This document shows, piece after piece, positions 1 to 11,109 of a stretch of 64,000 bases of DNA. The DNA is taken from the NCBI GenBank assembly GCA_025331445.1, contig JAIWNE010000073.1:1-64000 (forward strand), written 5' to 3'. Below the pieces are notes generated by a model. That model was not told the DNA's origin and did no database searches. It was given only the letters and a program-made list of their open reading frames with translations. Source of the DNA: Blakeslea trispora. Taxonomy: Eukaryota > Mucoromycota > Mucoromycetes > Mucorales > Choanephoraceae. A program made the translations under genes and the position numbers. Position 1 is the stretch's first letter; each line of letters begins with the position of its first letter.

Positions 1-14
1 ACAACACGTAAGAG

Positions 15-1083
15 ATGCAAAATACTCTAGAAACTTTTTTCATCTCTGTTTATAATAAAATGTCTATCAGAAAGTTCCTAAACGACGAAGAAAAGCGTAT
101 CATGCTTGAAATGATGAAACAAGGAATCAAAATGTCTCAAATTGCACTCACATCAGGGGTGAGAGAGGTCATCATTTATGCGGCTCTGAAGAGAGCAAAT
201 TTAAGGGATACCACAGCTCGAACAAAAGGATCTGGTAGACCAAGGAAGCTCTCACCAAGAACACTTAGAATACTCAGAAGAGAGATGATTTTTTACAGGA
301 GAGCTATTTGGCTGAATTGACAGCATCTCTCTTGTTAAAGTGCACCCCTCAACGGTACGACGTGCATTGCACAGTATGGGGTTTCGCAACCGTATGGCCG
401 TAAGATAGCCTTTCCTTACTTCTCTGCTTCAATTTAATCGACTCAAGTTTGCAGAGAAGTACCAACATCTCACGGTTGAGGACAAGAAGAAGGTGGGTTT
501 TACCGAAGAAAGCTCCTTCAAAAATGGCAAGAATTCCGTCCATGTGATGGTTTGGCGCTTAGCTAATGAGAAGTATCTGGAGGGTTGCTTGGCGCCTACT
601 TTTAAGAGTGCTAGAACTAGCCTGATGGTTTGGGGATCCATCAGGTATGACCATAAGTCTGAGCTTCACTTTTGCAGCAATGAAGAGCGAAAGGGACCGG
701 GTTTCGTATAATGCATATACGAAGGCCCGCTCCTAAGATTCTATGGAACGGAGCAAGATCTTATCCTAATGAAAGATGGCGCTCCGGTTTATAGATGCAG
801 AGCTGCAAAAGAATGGATGGCTCAGAGAGGTATGCAAGTCTTACCATGGCCTGCACAATCGCCTGATTTGAATCCAATCTAAAATTTGTGGATGATAATG
901 AAAAGGCGTGTGCAGGCCCTTCGGGCTAGAGGTAGGCGCCCAAAAGACTTGGAGGAGTATAAGGCATGCTTGCAAAGGGTCTGGGATGAACTACAACCCC
1001 AAGATTGGAACAAACTCATTGCAAGCATGCCTAGTAGACTTAAAGAGGTCATTAAGAATAAAGGTCGGCCAACTCATCATTAG
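15..1083 (+). pseudogene. Tc1/mariner DD34E transposase, degenerate
   Basis: Remnant of a cut-and-paste transposase. The N-terminal helix-turn-helix part is open at 15-320 (IRKFLNDEEKRIML... through SGRPRKLSPRT) and the catalytic part resumes in other frames at about 493-711 and 769-1083. Catalytic residues are damaged. The first Asp motif reads FTEES (D to E). The second is retained as KDGAPVY. The third, normally the Glu of SPDLNPIENLW, is a TAA stop at 880-882. Exactly 34 residues separate the second Asp from that stop, which places it in the DD34E Tc1 group. The tail (LPSRLKEVI-like, ending GRPTHH) is typical of the family. Several frameshifts and stops make it non-functional. The left end may lie outside the window. 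It is not the same copy type as the Tc1 element at 45860-47755. Confidence 0.85.
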
Positions 1084-1483
1084 TCGGCCATATTTGAATA
1101 AATAAAAATCTGTTTTTGTTTTATTAAACTATTTCAGTATAATTTACGAAAACTTCTGACGATTATCTATACGTTTTAAAGGGTTTGGTAGAAGCTAAGT
1201 AGTCCTTTGAGGATCATTATTATTACGTATTATCATTTCAATTTTGCGGGTTTTAAATAATTTAAATTTTTTTTTGGAGCCGACTGTACTATGTATAACA
1301 TTAGGAACGAGCTTTATGAATCAACTGTCCCGAAAAAATAGGACAGGCGGTTGAGTTGGCCTTTCATGATATCATTCTGCTTGAAGGGACAGAGCTGAAG
1401 AGCCGAATTCAAGGTAATACCAGTGTTTCAAGTACTTCGAATACATTGATATTTAACATTTATTATGAAATAAACTTTCTGGG
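1084..1483. other. No gene seen
   Basis: AT-rich 3' flank of the Tc1 remnant. No ORF, RNA or clear repeat was recognised. Confidence 0.5.
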
Positions 1484-1943
1484 AGACATCCCCTGCTTCT
1501 GTTACTGCTGCCTCTATCAATAATTCTTCTGTTGCTCCCACTGACTTTGTTTCTACTTCTGCTTTATCTGTCTCTGACCCTCTATCTCTTGTTTACAGTT
1601 ACAAAACTGCGACAGAGAAAAGAAAATATTTGCAGAAATACATTCGAGATGAGGTGCTAAAATTGTATCGTAAGTGCAATTGATCCTTCCAAATAGTTTG
1701 AAAAAAACGGAAGAATTGACAAAGCTACTTCTAGAACAACGATGCCCCTATGAGGTGAAGAGTGTTCCTTGGTCGCTGTTGCTTAGCTCTGATAGCTTTA
1801 TCAAGCTTCATTCTTGGACTCGTGTTTCTGGCGATCTGATAGACAACAGATATCGCCCTCAATGTCTCGATCTCGAGGTATTGAAAGAATTGGCGAGTAA
1901 TTTCCATAAGGGAATGGTTAAAATCATAGATAAGAATCAGTAA
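1484..1943 (+). other. Unidentified ORF pair (fragment of a captured or host gene?)
   Basis: Two overlapping open stretches. The first (1484-1683, no ATG) begins Ser/Thr/Ala-rich and becomes basic near its end (TATEKRKYLQKYIRDEVL). The second (1674-1943, about 89 codons, another frame) is leucine-rich at first and ends KIIDKNQ. I do not recognise either product. A frame change at about 1675-1690 could be a single indel or an unannotated splice. There is no neighbouring domain to suggest a role. Either a decayed gene fragment or chance ORFs; confidence is low. Confidence 0.25.
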
Positions 1944-2573
1944 AACTGAAAACCAACTTACTTGCTTACCTTTAGATGAGGGCTTAGTCATAAAGGAGCT
2001 TGAATTTTTAACAAAGTATATTTTTGTTTTGGTTTACCGCTCAAAATTTTTTTATAACTTTGTTGCAGTCCCATGTTTTTTATCTTCTTTTTCTTTCCCC
2101 TTTCTATTATTTAAATAATTTAGTGACTAGGGTAAGTCTTTATAAATGTGTAGGTATTGTTTCAATAGAAGCTTCGTGTTGTCATAGCTATCGGCGTACT
2201 ATAACTGCTAATAATAAGAATGTTGTTTTTGAAGCAAGATGTAGTTTTAGATGACACTTGACAGGCTTGGTTCTTGGCCTGCAGACGCGTTTATGGTCTT
2301 CTACTTAGAAGCTCGCAACCTTTTACTCCTGTAAAGGTACAAGAAGTATTGCAGGCACATGTATGCTCTGGCTTTATATACTGCCTGCATTGCTCTCTTT
2401 TTACGCTTTATGTAGACAAATTAATCATATTCTTTAAGTAAAAAAAGTATTTTCTTTTTAAACAAACTATTTCATTTGTAAATCAATATTACTACAGCAT
2501 CGTGGTCCTTATGCCAATGTAGTCTTTGTATATGCTCAATACACTACGGGAAATTTTTCTCCGATTTCTTAAA
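1944..2573. other. No gene seen
   Basis: AT-rich sequence with only short ORFs lacking recognisable domains. Confidence 0.4.
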
Positions 2574-2650
2574 TTTTCTTAAAAAAGTCAGAGATTTTCT
2601 TGAAAAAGTCAGAGGTTTTCTTAAAAAAGTCAGAGGTTTTCTTGAATTTT
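2574..2650 (+). repeat. 21-bp tandem repeat
   Basis: About three to four copies of a 21-bp unit, consensus TTTTCTTRAAAAAGTCAGAGR. Related TTTTCTTAAG/TTTTCTTGAA tracts recur at about 4010-4135, so the pair brackets the intron-bearing gene fragment between them. Confidence 0.7.
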
Positions 2651-2918
2651 CTTCGTGTTCTTAAGTTTTCTTCAAAATATATTGTCCAAATTTTTTTGTG
2701 ACTTCGATTGTCGTGTCTGTAGCTGCAATTCTAAATTCCAGCCAATCATATTAAATATCGAGTTGTCTTTTTTTTCTCGTTTTAATTATTTTTCACCAAG
2801 TCCCTACGCAATTCACACGCTTTTACACGAATAACCCTTTTATCAATAATACTTTAAACATCAACTCATGCTCTAAAGAGTCTTTGTAATTGAGTCTCAA
2901 GGTATTTCTTAAAATCAG

Positions 2919-3567
2919 GATGAACTTGCTAACACAGTCAACAAGTTAGAACAAGATGGCAGTTCCTTAAGGGAAGAGATGACTTTATTACAAAATGATA
3001 CTTTGAAATTTAGTAAACAACGTGTCCACTTTTGCTTTGCTTACTGAAAATAACGCGACGTCTGATGTCGCAATCAACGGTCTACTCTTGGACAACTTGA
3101 GCCCCTTGGGAGACCAGTACCTTGTCTTGCCCTTGTGTAAATTTGACAAAGAACATGAAGAACATATTGATATGGCTTGTTATGGAATGTAAGTTATAGG
3201 CGTTTTACTTTTGTTATTTCAAATTACTAATGCTCTACTCGCAGGGATGTGTCTTCAAATTTGTCACTTCTCGCATTGGATCCAAGCATAAAGCACCCTT
3301 TTGTTGAGAGCCATATGCAATACCATGCTGAAGGTATATCTTATTTCTTATTTTTTGAATCATCGATTGTACTAACTTGACATCTTTTATATGTAGTAGA
3401 TAGAACTATTGACAATTCCTATCTAAAGAAAGAGAGGATGCTCTTCAACAAGAAGGTAGGAAATGGATTATGTAGCAACAACATACACACACTTACTAGA
3501 TTGATAACTAATGTATTATTACTAGAAGCCTAATGCTGGCAAAAGAATAAGAACATTCAGAAGATAA
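2919..3567 (+). pseudogene. Unidentified intron-containing gene fragment (last four exons)
   Basis: Four exon-like blocks: 2919-3188, 3245-3333, 3397-3455 and 3526-3567. They are joined by introns with GT...AG ends (GTAAGT...CAG, GTATAT...TAG, GTAGGA...TAG) of 56, 63 and 70 nt, with CTAAT/CTAAC branch-like motifs. Reading phase is kept across all three junctions and ends in TAA at 3565-3567, which supports genuine splicing. The product starts with a heptad-like stretch (DELANTVNKLEQ), then STFALLTENNATSDVAINGL, and ends basic (NAGKRIRTFRR). The heptad part is one frame off the rest, so there is a 1-nt indel or a missed exon boundary near 3004-3013. I recognise no domain. It could be the 3' part of a host gene, or a gene piece carried by a transposon. 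Confidence 0.5.
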
Positions 3568-3890
3568 GGTACGGTAATTATATTGTCAAGAAGTGAGGTT
3601 CTACTTTCCAAGCATTAGTATTGCACGATGAGGTTATTATAAGTTATTTCAAGACAAGATGATGATAACAAAGTTAAGTACTGCCTATTGTAGTCTTTTG
3701 CTTTAAGCTTGAATATATATTCTATTTAAATAAACGATGCTGCCATTCTATAATGTATTGCAATGCAATAAAGAACCCTAAACAAATGTAATCAAATAAA
3801 TATAATGCATTTTTGATTGGCCTAAAAAAAGAAAAACAAATAAAACAAGCCTCAGTTTGACCTATTTTATTGTATGATGGAGAGTAATGA

Positions 3891-3970
3891 GGAGTGTTGA
3901 AGAGTGTTGCGGAGTGTTGTAGAGTGTTGTGGAGTGTTGTGGAGTGTTGTAGAGTGCTGTAGAGTGTTGT
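3891..3970 (+). repeat. 10-bp minisatellite
   Basis: Eight tandem copies of a 10-bp unit, consensus RGAGTGTTGT, with single-base variants (GTTGA, GTTGC, GCTGT). Confidence 0.9.
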
Positions 3971-4895
3971 AGAGCAAAGGAAAGAGAAGGAAGGCAAAGG
4001 AAGATTTCTTAGTTTTTCTTAAGTTTTCTTAATTTTTAGAGAAAGAATTCTTAAGTTTTCTACACGAATGAAAAAAGTGTAGGTAAATTTAAGAAAAACT
4101 TCTTGAATTTTCTTAAGTTTTTTTAAGTTTTCCCCATTTCAAAAAATTAAAATCCCAGCCAAAATTTCCCGTTGTGATACTGTTGTCTCTTAAAAACAGA
4201 AGAGAACATCGTGAGGCAACTGATTTGAACAAATGGACAAATAAACAGATTAAGTCTTCAACTCTCACATAAGTTCTCATATATATCTCATTAAACGACA
4301 CATTTACATCGAATCTAGATGGGAGGCTCTAAGTAATAGTACTTGAAAGCCGAAAGCAAACAAGCATCTCTGCGATGCTCGTTATGTACATCCGAGTATT
4401 CTGTACAAGTCAGCAAGCCCCTACTTTTAGCTCGAGAGAGTAAACCAGAACCAGTGCAAAGTATCTGTTAATGATATTCATATGGTCGTGAGGAAGTGAA
4501 AACATATATAGTATAGATGAGAAGCACTTTACAAAAGCAAATGACAATCGCGTAATTTTGTAAGATGTTGATTTCTTTTTATTTCAAACTGTTTCGCATT
4601 CGGTACTCTAACACAAGGAGGTGCTTGAACTGCAGATACCAACGCCTGTCTAAAGAAATTGTAGACGAGTCAAAAGAGTTATAGTGATGTCAAAATGAAG
4701 TATAAAAGAAGAACTAACGAACAAGACCAGGGTAGGCAAGAAAGAAAAGAAAGGTTGAGTTAAAAAAACGTGAGTCATAATTTTAATAGAGCAATATAAT
4801 TGGCTCTACTTTAATTAGCAAAAGAAAAAAATTTTGGTACCTAAAACGGTTCTACAAGCGGGGTAACAATTGCCTTTCCGGTAAAAGTCAAGCCA
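3971..4895. other. No gene seen
   Basis: Contains the second cluster of TTTTCTTAAG-type tracts (about 4010-4135), then unremarkable AT-rich sequence up to the solo LTR. Confidence 0.4.
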
Positions 4896-5604
4896 TGTAA
4901 GTTCTGGTGGTTTAATAGGAGTTTGAAATGAGCACCACGCTTTAGGTAGCGAACCAAAGAAGTGTTTAAGTGTAAAAGAAATGAAATAGAGACTTTGGCA
5001 AGTAATTGATGTTTATCTCTCAAGAGAATGAGTTCAATTAGACACTTATTATTTATTCGCAGAGTTACAACTAGTTCTCTTTTACAGAGTATTGAAGTAG
5101 CTTTGCGAGATAAATATGAGTCAAAGGTTAATTATCAAAATATGCTATGTTCCTTCGGACGAGGATTTGTAATATTTTAATATGAAGGAAAGTATGAAAT
5201 TGATATAGATCTTTTACAAGAATGAGTTCAATATTCACTTTCTTATTAATGCCTTCAATCAATATGTTCCTTGTGTAGGATAGGTTCAATTGACGGCTTT
5301 GGACTGTTACTTGAATGTGTTTCTCAGAAATGAGAAGATTCTTATCAAATACATGCCACTTAGTATATGGTTCATGTGTAAGATTGTTATCCGTAGAGGA
5401 AGGTGTTCTCACAAATGATGAAAAGTAAAAGGAGAAAAGTAAAAAATTTAAAGTAAAAATAAAATAAGATAAAGGAATAAGTTCCTGACTGTTTTATGTG
5501 TGAGATCAAAGCTATTGTTTTATTTATAAAAAGATGTGGTATTTATACAAAAAGAAAAATAAAGAAAGTCACAAAACGGGGAAAGAAAAAGGGTGGACGT
5601 TACA
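4896..5604 (-). repeat. Solo LTR of the Ty3/gypsy-1 family
   Basis: A 709-bp reverse-complement copy of the LTRs at 9176-9883 and 15785-16493, from TGTAAC (complement at 5599-5604) to CTTACA (complement at 4896-4901). It is flanked by a perfect 4-bp TSD, GCCA, at 4892-4895 and 5605-5608. No internal sequence is present. It therefore arose by LTR-LTR recombination after insertion. It lies just upstream of the Helitron 5' block. Confidence 0.97.
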
Positions 5605-5864
5605 GCCAGTAACCACTTTCTATTTTAGGAATCTGTCAAAAATTAATGCATTTTATCTAATAAAATCACTTATTTCCAAGTTTTATGCAACGGGTAGCAT
5701 GCAAAACCAGCAGTATAATAATATAAAAAATACAGAAATCTTAAAATCGTAGTCACTTAAGGAGCTAATTTTCAGTCACACTTCTTATTAATTTAGTGTT
5801 GCTAATCTGTTTATACTATGTCGTGTTTAACTTCTTTTTGCTCTTCTAATAATTTAAAATTATC
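5605..5864. other. Helitron 5' flank, end not resolved
   Basis: Should contain the 5' region of the Helitron whose coding sequence starts at 5865. I could not fix a TC-type 5' terminus. Confidence 0.3.
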
Positions 5865-6496
5865 ATGTCCAACTCTATTCAAACTTGCGCTTCTTGCAAT
5901 CAACCAGGTCACAGTTGCAGACCTCATAGAGACTACCCTCTTAACCCTGCTAACAACCAAACTGAATCTGTTCCTGAATCTATAACTTTTTTTATTCCAA
6001 AACCTTGAAGCCCTTTGCTAACTTTGCTTTAATTTTTTCATGAAAATAGACAAGTGCTATGGATATCGACAATGACCTCGAACAGTCTAACGAAGCTCAG
6101 ATAGACATGCAATTGAGATGTCCCTCTTGCCATCAAGTTGGACATTTACGTAGAACCAGTCGTCTTTGTCCCTTAAATCCTAATTATTAAGCTAATGAAG
6201 TCGATACTAATATGGCTATTCAAACTGATGTTCTTCCTGAACGTCATAATCTCGGTGGTATGGCCCATAGATACCCAACTTGCGACTCTTACATGTGGGT
6301 TCAAGAACGTACTGAAGGGGGTGTTTCAACTGCCAGATACTAGCTTTGTTGTGGTTTGGGAAAGTACGTAATTCAGCCCTTCGAACCAACCCCTCAACTT
6401 ATTGCGAACTTGCTTAAAAACAATGCCAGCAACAGCGTTGAGTTCAAAAGAAACATTCGTGCCTACAACAATGCTCTTGGATTTACATCCATGGGA
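5865..6496 (+). pseudogene. Helitron Rep/helicase, 5' part (zinc knuckles and N-terminal domain)
   Basis: Front end of the Helitron protein whose remainder lies at 20056-24096. The first block (5865-6008) has an ATG and a zinc-knuckle-like motif, CASCNQPGHSCRPHRD. A second block from ATG 6059 repeats the motif (CPSCHQVGHLRRTSRLCPLN), then reads CDSYMWVQERTEGGVSTARY and NIRAYNNALGFTSMG, the typical lead-in to the Helitron_like_N domain. In-frame stops occur at 6188-6190 (TAA) and 6341-6343 (TAG). The reading frame is cut after Gly at 6494-6496, exactly where element L begins. The next residues expected in Helitrons (VNLDSTVQ) start at 20056. The join is perfect in frame once L and one copy of the GGA target duplication are removed. 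Confidence 0.88.
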
Positions 6497-9175
6497 CACC
6501 ACAGCGCAGAGGAGTTCTAAAAAACCCAGCAATTGAGTCTAGGATAAAAGAAGTGAGTTTAGACTCACTTTGCTTTTAAAGGTTGGCTATACAGAGAGAA
6601 TGAATGATAAAAGATAAGGTTTTTTTGTTGAAGTGTGATGTAGAAGGTAAAGGGAGGTTAATTTTGAAGTTTGAAGCTGATCTGAAGAGATGAGTTGATC
6701 TCGGTTTTTTTTACATGTCAAAGGCCATAAAATAAGTAAAAAGACTAAGAAAAATAATCTGTGAGAAAGAGATTTGACTGAAAAGGGAAAAAAAATAGCA
6801 GTGAAAAGGAAGAGACAATAAAATGGGGGGTTCGATTTCAGATTTTATGTAGAAAATATGTACAAAAATAGCAAATGGGGGGATAGGCCAAGTGAGGTGA
6901 AACAATCTGTGTAAAAAAATAGAGTATGTATGCAAATTTATTTAAAAGGTAAAGAAGAAGTGAAAGGAAGGCAATTTTTTGAGTTTAACTCAGCTATATC
7001 ATGAAAAAAAGGTCACAGGCTGAAAGAGAAGAAAAAGAAGCATAGGCCATTAAAGTTATACAGCCAAAGGTCAAAGAGCCAATTTTTAATTTTTTGTGTA
7101 ATCACAACAAGGTGTGGAAAGCTAAAGAAGTATATAAAAAGGTAGTAAAATATAATAATAAGGTTGAGAGAAGGTGTTTGCTAATCATAACTTTAATTTC
7201 TAAGATAGTAGTACAAGGAAGTTACGATCGTGACTAAATGTCGATCTTGAGATCTCTCATCACCATCACTGAAGCAACATGAGCACATGGAGAAGGACTT
7301 CATGTTGCTGTAAGTGTCCCTAGGCAAATAATATTTGGTAAAATGAATAACAAAGATTCTAAGAGCTAAATAAATAAAAAAAAACTGCTATCATCTCTAC
7401 ATAAAGTGAGATTGTATAAGATGGACTAAGGCAAGTTGCCATTCATGGGCGAAAATGAAGCATAAATAAGATGGAAAAGTCTGATACAGGTGCGAGACTA
7501 GAAATGGCAAGTAAGAGAGACGTCTGAAAAGGAAGAAAGAAATATATGTAAACTAAAAGGTAGTCAAAAGGAAAAAATAAAATAAAAAGAGAACTGATTC
7601 CAATTCCTATCAAATCGCTATTTTATCTTCTGCTAATGACTCTCACTAAATAAGGATGAAATGTTTGATAGTCTTTTTTAAGAACTGTTGGTGTCATATA
7701 TTGGAAGTTAATCTTGAGACTAAGCGAATCAACAGTATAAACAAACAGTTACAAAGCCTTTGAAATAGATATTGGACTTAATGGTGAAATAGAAACACTT
7801 GTTGAGAAGTCAGTGGAAAGGAATAGAGAGATTAATTGTAGACTCTAAAAGAGTGATCCATTCTCTTCTTTTATCAAGCCAATCGATAGTTGTACATGTT
7901 TATCGTAATAAAGTAGCAGCAACAATCATCAGCATTTTCGGTCAATGCTTGCAACAATCCAACACTCGCTTTTCAGATAGATCCATCATAATACGTTTTT
8001 ATCTCCAAAATGATAAAAAAATAGTCCAACTAGCTTTCAATGCAATCCGCCTCATAGATGCTTACCTTTCAAAAATATGATACTCTCTGAAGAACCTTTG
8101 ATCATCCAAAGTGCCGTTGATATGTAATTTAAATTGATTCTTTCACCGGAAATGATGTTGACAATGATGGCATCTTTCTTTGAATAAAATTCCCAACTTT
8201 TACTAATAACTTTACCTCTTGATTCCATTTTGTCATTCACAGGATTGATCTCTAGTAAATCAGATGTAAATTCGGCTAGAAGTTGTTATTTGGAGAGTGA
8301 AAGTATTGTCTTCAATAAACTGAAGTGATAAAAGCAGTTACCATAAGTTGAAGGTGCAATCCGGATGTTTAGGTTGATTCAATCAGAGATGATAATGTCT
8401 CCACACTATCTTCAAAGGTTTATATGTGAGTCAGGTAATCAATCGTAGAAATGGAACAATACCTTACCATGCTTCAAAGATCTATTGGGCTTCATTATAA
8501 ATTAATTATTTAACAGTGAGACTAATACATCATCTACTTTCATAAAATGTTAGATCATAAAGCCATATATAATGCCATCGAGTTGCCTACCTTTGCTTTA
8601 TACTAAACGCGATTAAAAGAAGTCTCATGTTAGTTTAATCATCTCCTTTACTGATAATTTCGAGAATGGTGTAATTATTTATCTTTTTCAAGTGATTTGG
8701 TTAAGGCGTGTTTAAAAAACTGCATTGTCTGCTTTGTGATGGTAAGATGAGTGACTGTATGATAAAGACTTGAGCTGCCCAAATTGATCGTGAACAAACC
8801 TAAAAAACAAGCCTCTTTCTACATAGATAAAAGAATGGATAAGTTAGCGATCATGTAGCATGGCCTGAATGATACACCTCAACTCGGAAAGAAAATACTC
8901 TCAAGATTCAGGAAAAATAAAGGGTGTAGCAATCAATAGAGTGAAGGAAAAAAAAGTAGAGAGAAAAAAGCTGAGAAATAAAAAAGAGATAAAAAAAAGG
9001 AAAGAGAGTAATGTCACCCCCATAAATAACACGGAACTTTGGGGGCCAATTTACTTTTAAAGTATGTCAGCTATCCTAATGTAGGTAAAGAGAGAATAAA
9101 CCTGAAACCTTTTTAGAAATCGGCCAATCAGAGTAGCGAATTTCCATTACTATAAAAAAGGTGAATGTTGATGAT

Positions 9176-9883
9176 TGTAACGTCCACCCTTTTTCTTTCC
9201 CCGTTTTGTGACTTTCTTTATTTTTCTTTTTGTATAAATACCACATCTTTTTATAAATAAAACAATAGCTTTGATCTCACACATAAAACAGTCAGGAACT
9301 TATTCCTTTATCTTATTTTATTTTTACTTTAAATTTTTTACTTTTCTCCTTTTACTTTTCATCATTTGTGAGAACACCTTCCTCTACGGATAACAATCTT
9401 ACACATGAACCATATACTAAGTGGCATGTATTTGATAAGAATCTTCTCATTTCTGAGAAACACATTCAAGTAACAGTCCAAAGCCGTCAATTGAACCTAT
9501 CCTACACAAGGAACATATTGATTGAAGGCATTAATAAGAAAGTGAATATTGAACTCATTCTTGTAAAAGATCTATATCAATTTCATACTTTCCTTCATAT
9601 TAAATATTACAAATCCTCGTCCGAAGGAACATAGCATATTTTGATAATTAACCTTTGACTCATATTTATCTCGCAAAGCTACTTCAATACTCTGTAAAAG
9701 AGAACTAGTTGTAACTCTGCGAATAAATAATAAGTGTCTAATTGAACTCATTCTCTTGAGAGATAAACATCAATTACTTGCCAAAGTCTCTATTTCATTT
9801 CTTTTACACTTAAACACTTCTTTGGTTCGCTACCTAAAGCGTGGTGCTCATTTCAAACTCCTATTAAACCACCAGAACCTACA
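9176..9883 (+). repeat. gypsy-1 5' LTR
   Basis: 708 bp, TG...CA ends. A TATA-like TATAAATA at 9233-9240 and an AATAAA at 9256-9261 give a promoter and a possible polyadenylation signal. One base shorter than the 3' LTR (A-run near 9600). Confidence 0.95.
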
Positions 9884-9961
9884 TTTGGTGCTCATTACAG
9901 GGGGTACACTTCATAATCTAAGACAAAAGAATAACCTATTATAACGACTCTAAACCGCGAG

Positions 9962-11083
9962 ATGACAAACAACGGAAACCTATCTACGGATTTGGTCCCC
10001 TTTGATTTTGACCCCAACAGACGACCATCAAATCGGTTCGTTGAAGTCGAACACACTGTGTTGGCACCTGAAACTATTAGCCCCATAAAACTGTATTACT
10101 TCCATGGATCAGAAGAAGAAGACTTCGGAAGCCTTGAAGAATCCTTAAATGATTTCTTTGGCACTAAGAAAATGGAGGATGATAAACAACGACTATCTTA
10201 CCTTCGCTCTTTTTTGAAAGGCATAGCCCGAATTGACTTCATGAAGAAATACCCAGACATTGATAATCTAAAGTACGTCGATGTAATAAATGCTCTAAGA
10301 ACAAAGTATTCTGGTAGCAAGAACATGATCAAGAAGATGGAGGCGTTTGAAGAAACTGCTCAATTTGTTGGTGAATCTCCCGCTAACTTCTTCGTACGTG
10401 TCTCAGAAATGGCTGCAAGGGCTAAAGTCACAGACGAAACAGCTATCTTTCGCAGATTTAGACACGGATTGCTGCCATACTATTTCAACCATTGCCAAGC
10501 CCTTAGTGCCGACTCACATGCAGAGTTTTACAAATTCTCCCAAGGATTATGGAAGAATCAGACACAGAACAGACTACAAGGCACTAATTATGCAATTACT
10601 GAACACGGAGTTGCTAACGTAGTACCTAAGGCCATTGAGAAGAAACAGGAGCGAATCCCAGAAGAAGTCCCATTCAACATCGAAAATCTAAAGTCTATGA
10701 TCGAAGACGTGATTGAACGCAAAATCAAGAGTATGCGTGTAAATGATACTGCACAAAGGACTCGAGAACCCTATCAGTACAATAGATATAACAATCGATA
10801 CCAAGAAGGAAACCGCAATCGAGACTCATACTCATTCCGCAACAATGGCCGTTATGAAAACAGAAACCCTCAAGGACAAACCAACGATGGACGTTACTAT
10901 AATTACCAAAACCAGGGAATAAGTCCTTACCATGATCGTAATAATCAGTACAGCCAAGACAGAGGGTCAAATAGACCTGACGCCTATACTGGTAGTCCTC
11001 ATAAGCAAAGCAATTTTAACTATGCTGAAGGTCAAGACCAGTATAATGACGCTTGTGAACAAGAGTATTCAAAAAACTCCTAA
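9962..11083 (+). CDS. gag: gypsy-1 Gag
   Basis: 373-residue capsid/nucleocapsid polyprotein that would package element RNA in cytoplasmic particles. It starts at ATG 9962, 78 nt after the 5' LTR. Residues about 40-200 have the helical capsid character of Ty3/gypsy Gag (YFHGSEEEDFGSLEESLNDF; FVGESPANFFVRVSEMA). From about residue 260 it is Arg/Asn/Tyr/Gln-rich (YNRYNNRYQEGNRNRDSYSF), a basic RNA-binding tail in place of a CCHC zinc knuckle, which I do not see. The frame ends at 11081-11083, 4 nt after a canonical A AAA AAC slippery site, so Pol is expected by -1 frameshifting near the last codons. No internal stop. Confidence 0.9.
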   Translation: MTNNGNLSTDLVPFDFDPNRRPSNRFVEVEHTVLAPETISPIKLYYFHGSEEEDFGSLEESLNDFFGTKKMEDDKQRLSYLRSFLKGIARIDFMKKYPDIDNLKYVDVINALRTKYSGSKNMIKKMEAFEETAQFVGESPANFFVRVSEMAARAKVTDETAIFRRFRHGLLPYYFNHCQALSADSHAEFYKFSQGLWKNQTQNRLQGTNYAITEHGVANVVPKAIEKKQERIPEEVPFNIENLKSMIEDVIERKIKSMRVNDTAQRTREPYQYNRYNNRYQEGNRNRDSYSFRNNGRYENRNPQGQTNDGRYYNYQNQGISPYHDRNNQYSQDRGSNRPDAYTGSPHKQSNFNYAEGQDQYNDACEQEYSKNS

Positions 11084-11109
11084 GGTCGTCTGAGAACAGG
11101 CAGCCGACC
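11071..11109 (+). promoter_or_regulatory. -1 programmed ribosomal frameshift signal (gag-pol)
   Basis: Slippery heptamer A AAA AAC at 11071-11077 in the Gag frame (codons TCA AAA AAC). A 6-nt spacer containing the Gag stop follows, then a 9-bp stem with one mismatch: GGTCGTCTG 11084-11092 against CAGCCGACC 11101-11109, loop AGAACAGG. The pol frame is the -1 frame and is open from the slip site (CTC CTA AGG...) into the 11281 ORF. CAGG in the loop can pair with CCTG at 11125-11128, a possible pseudoknot. Confidence 0.85.

Noticed and set aside
3722..3997. Minus-strand ORF with STLQHSTTLHN repeats
   Set aside because: It is the antisense of the 10-bp minisatellite.
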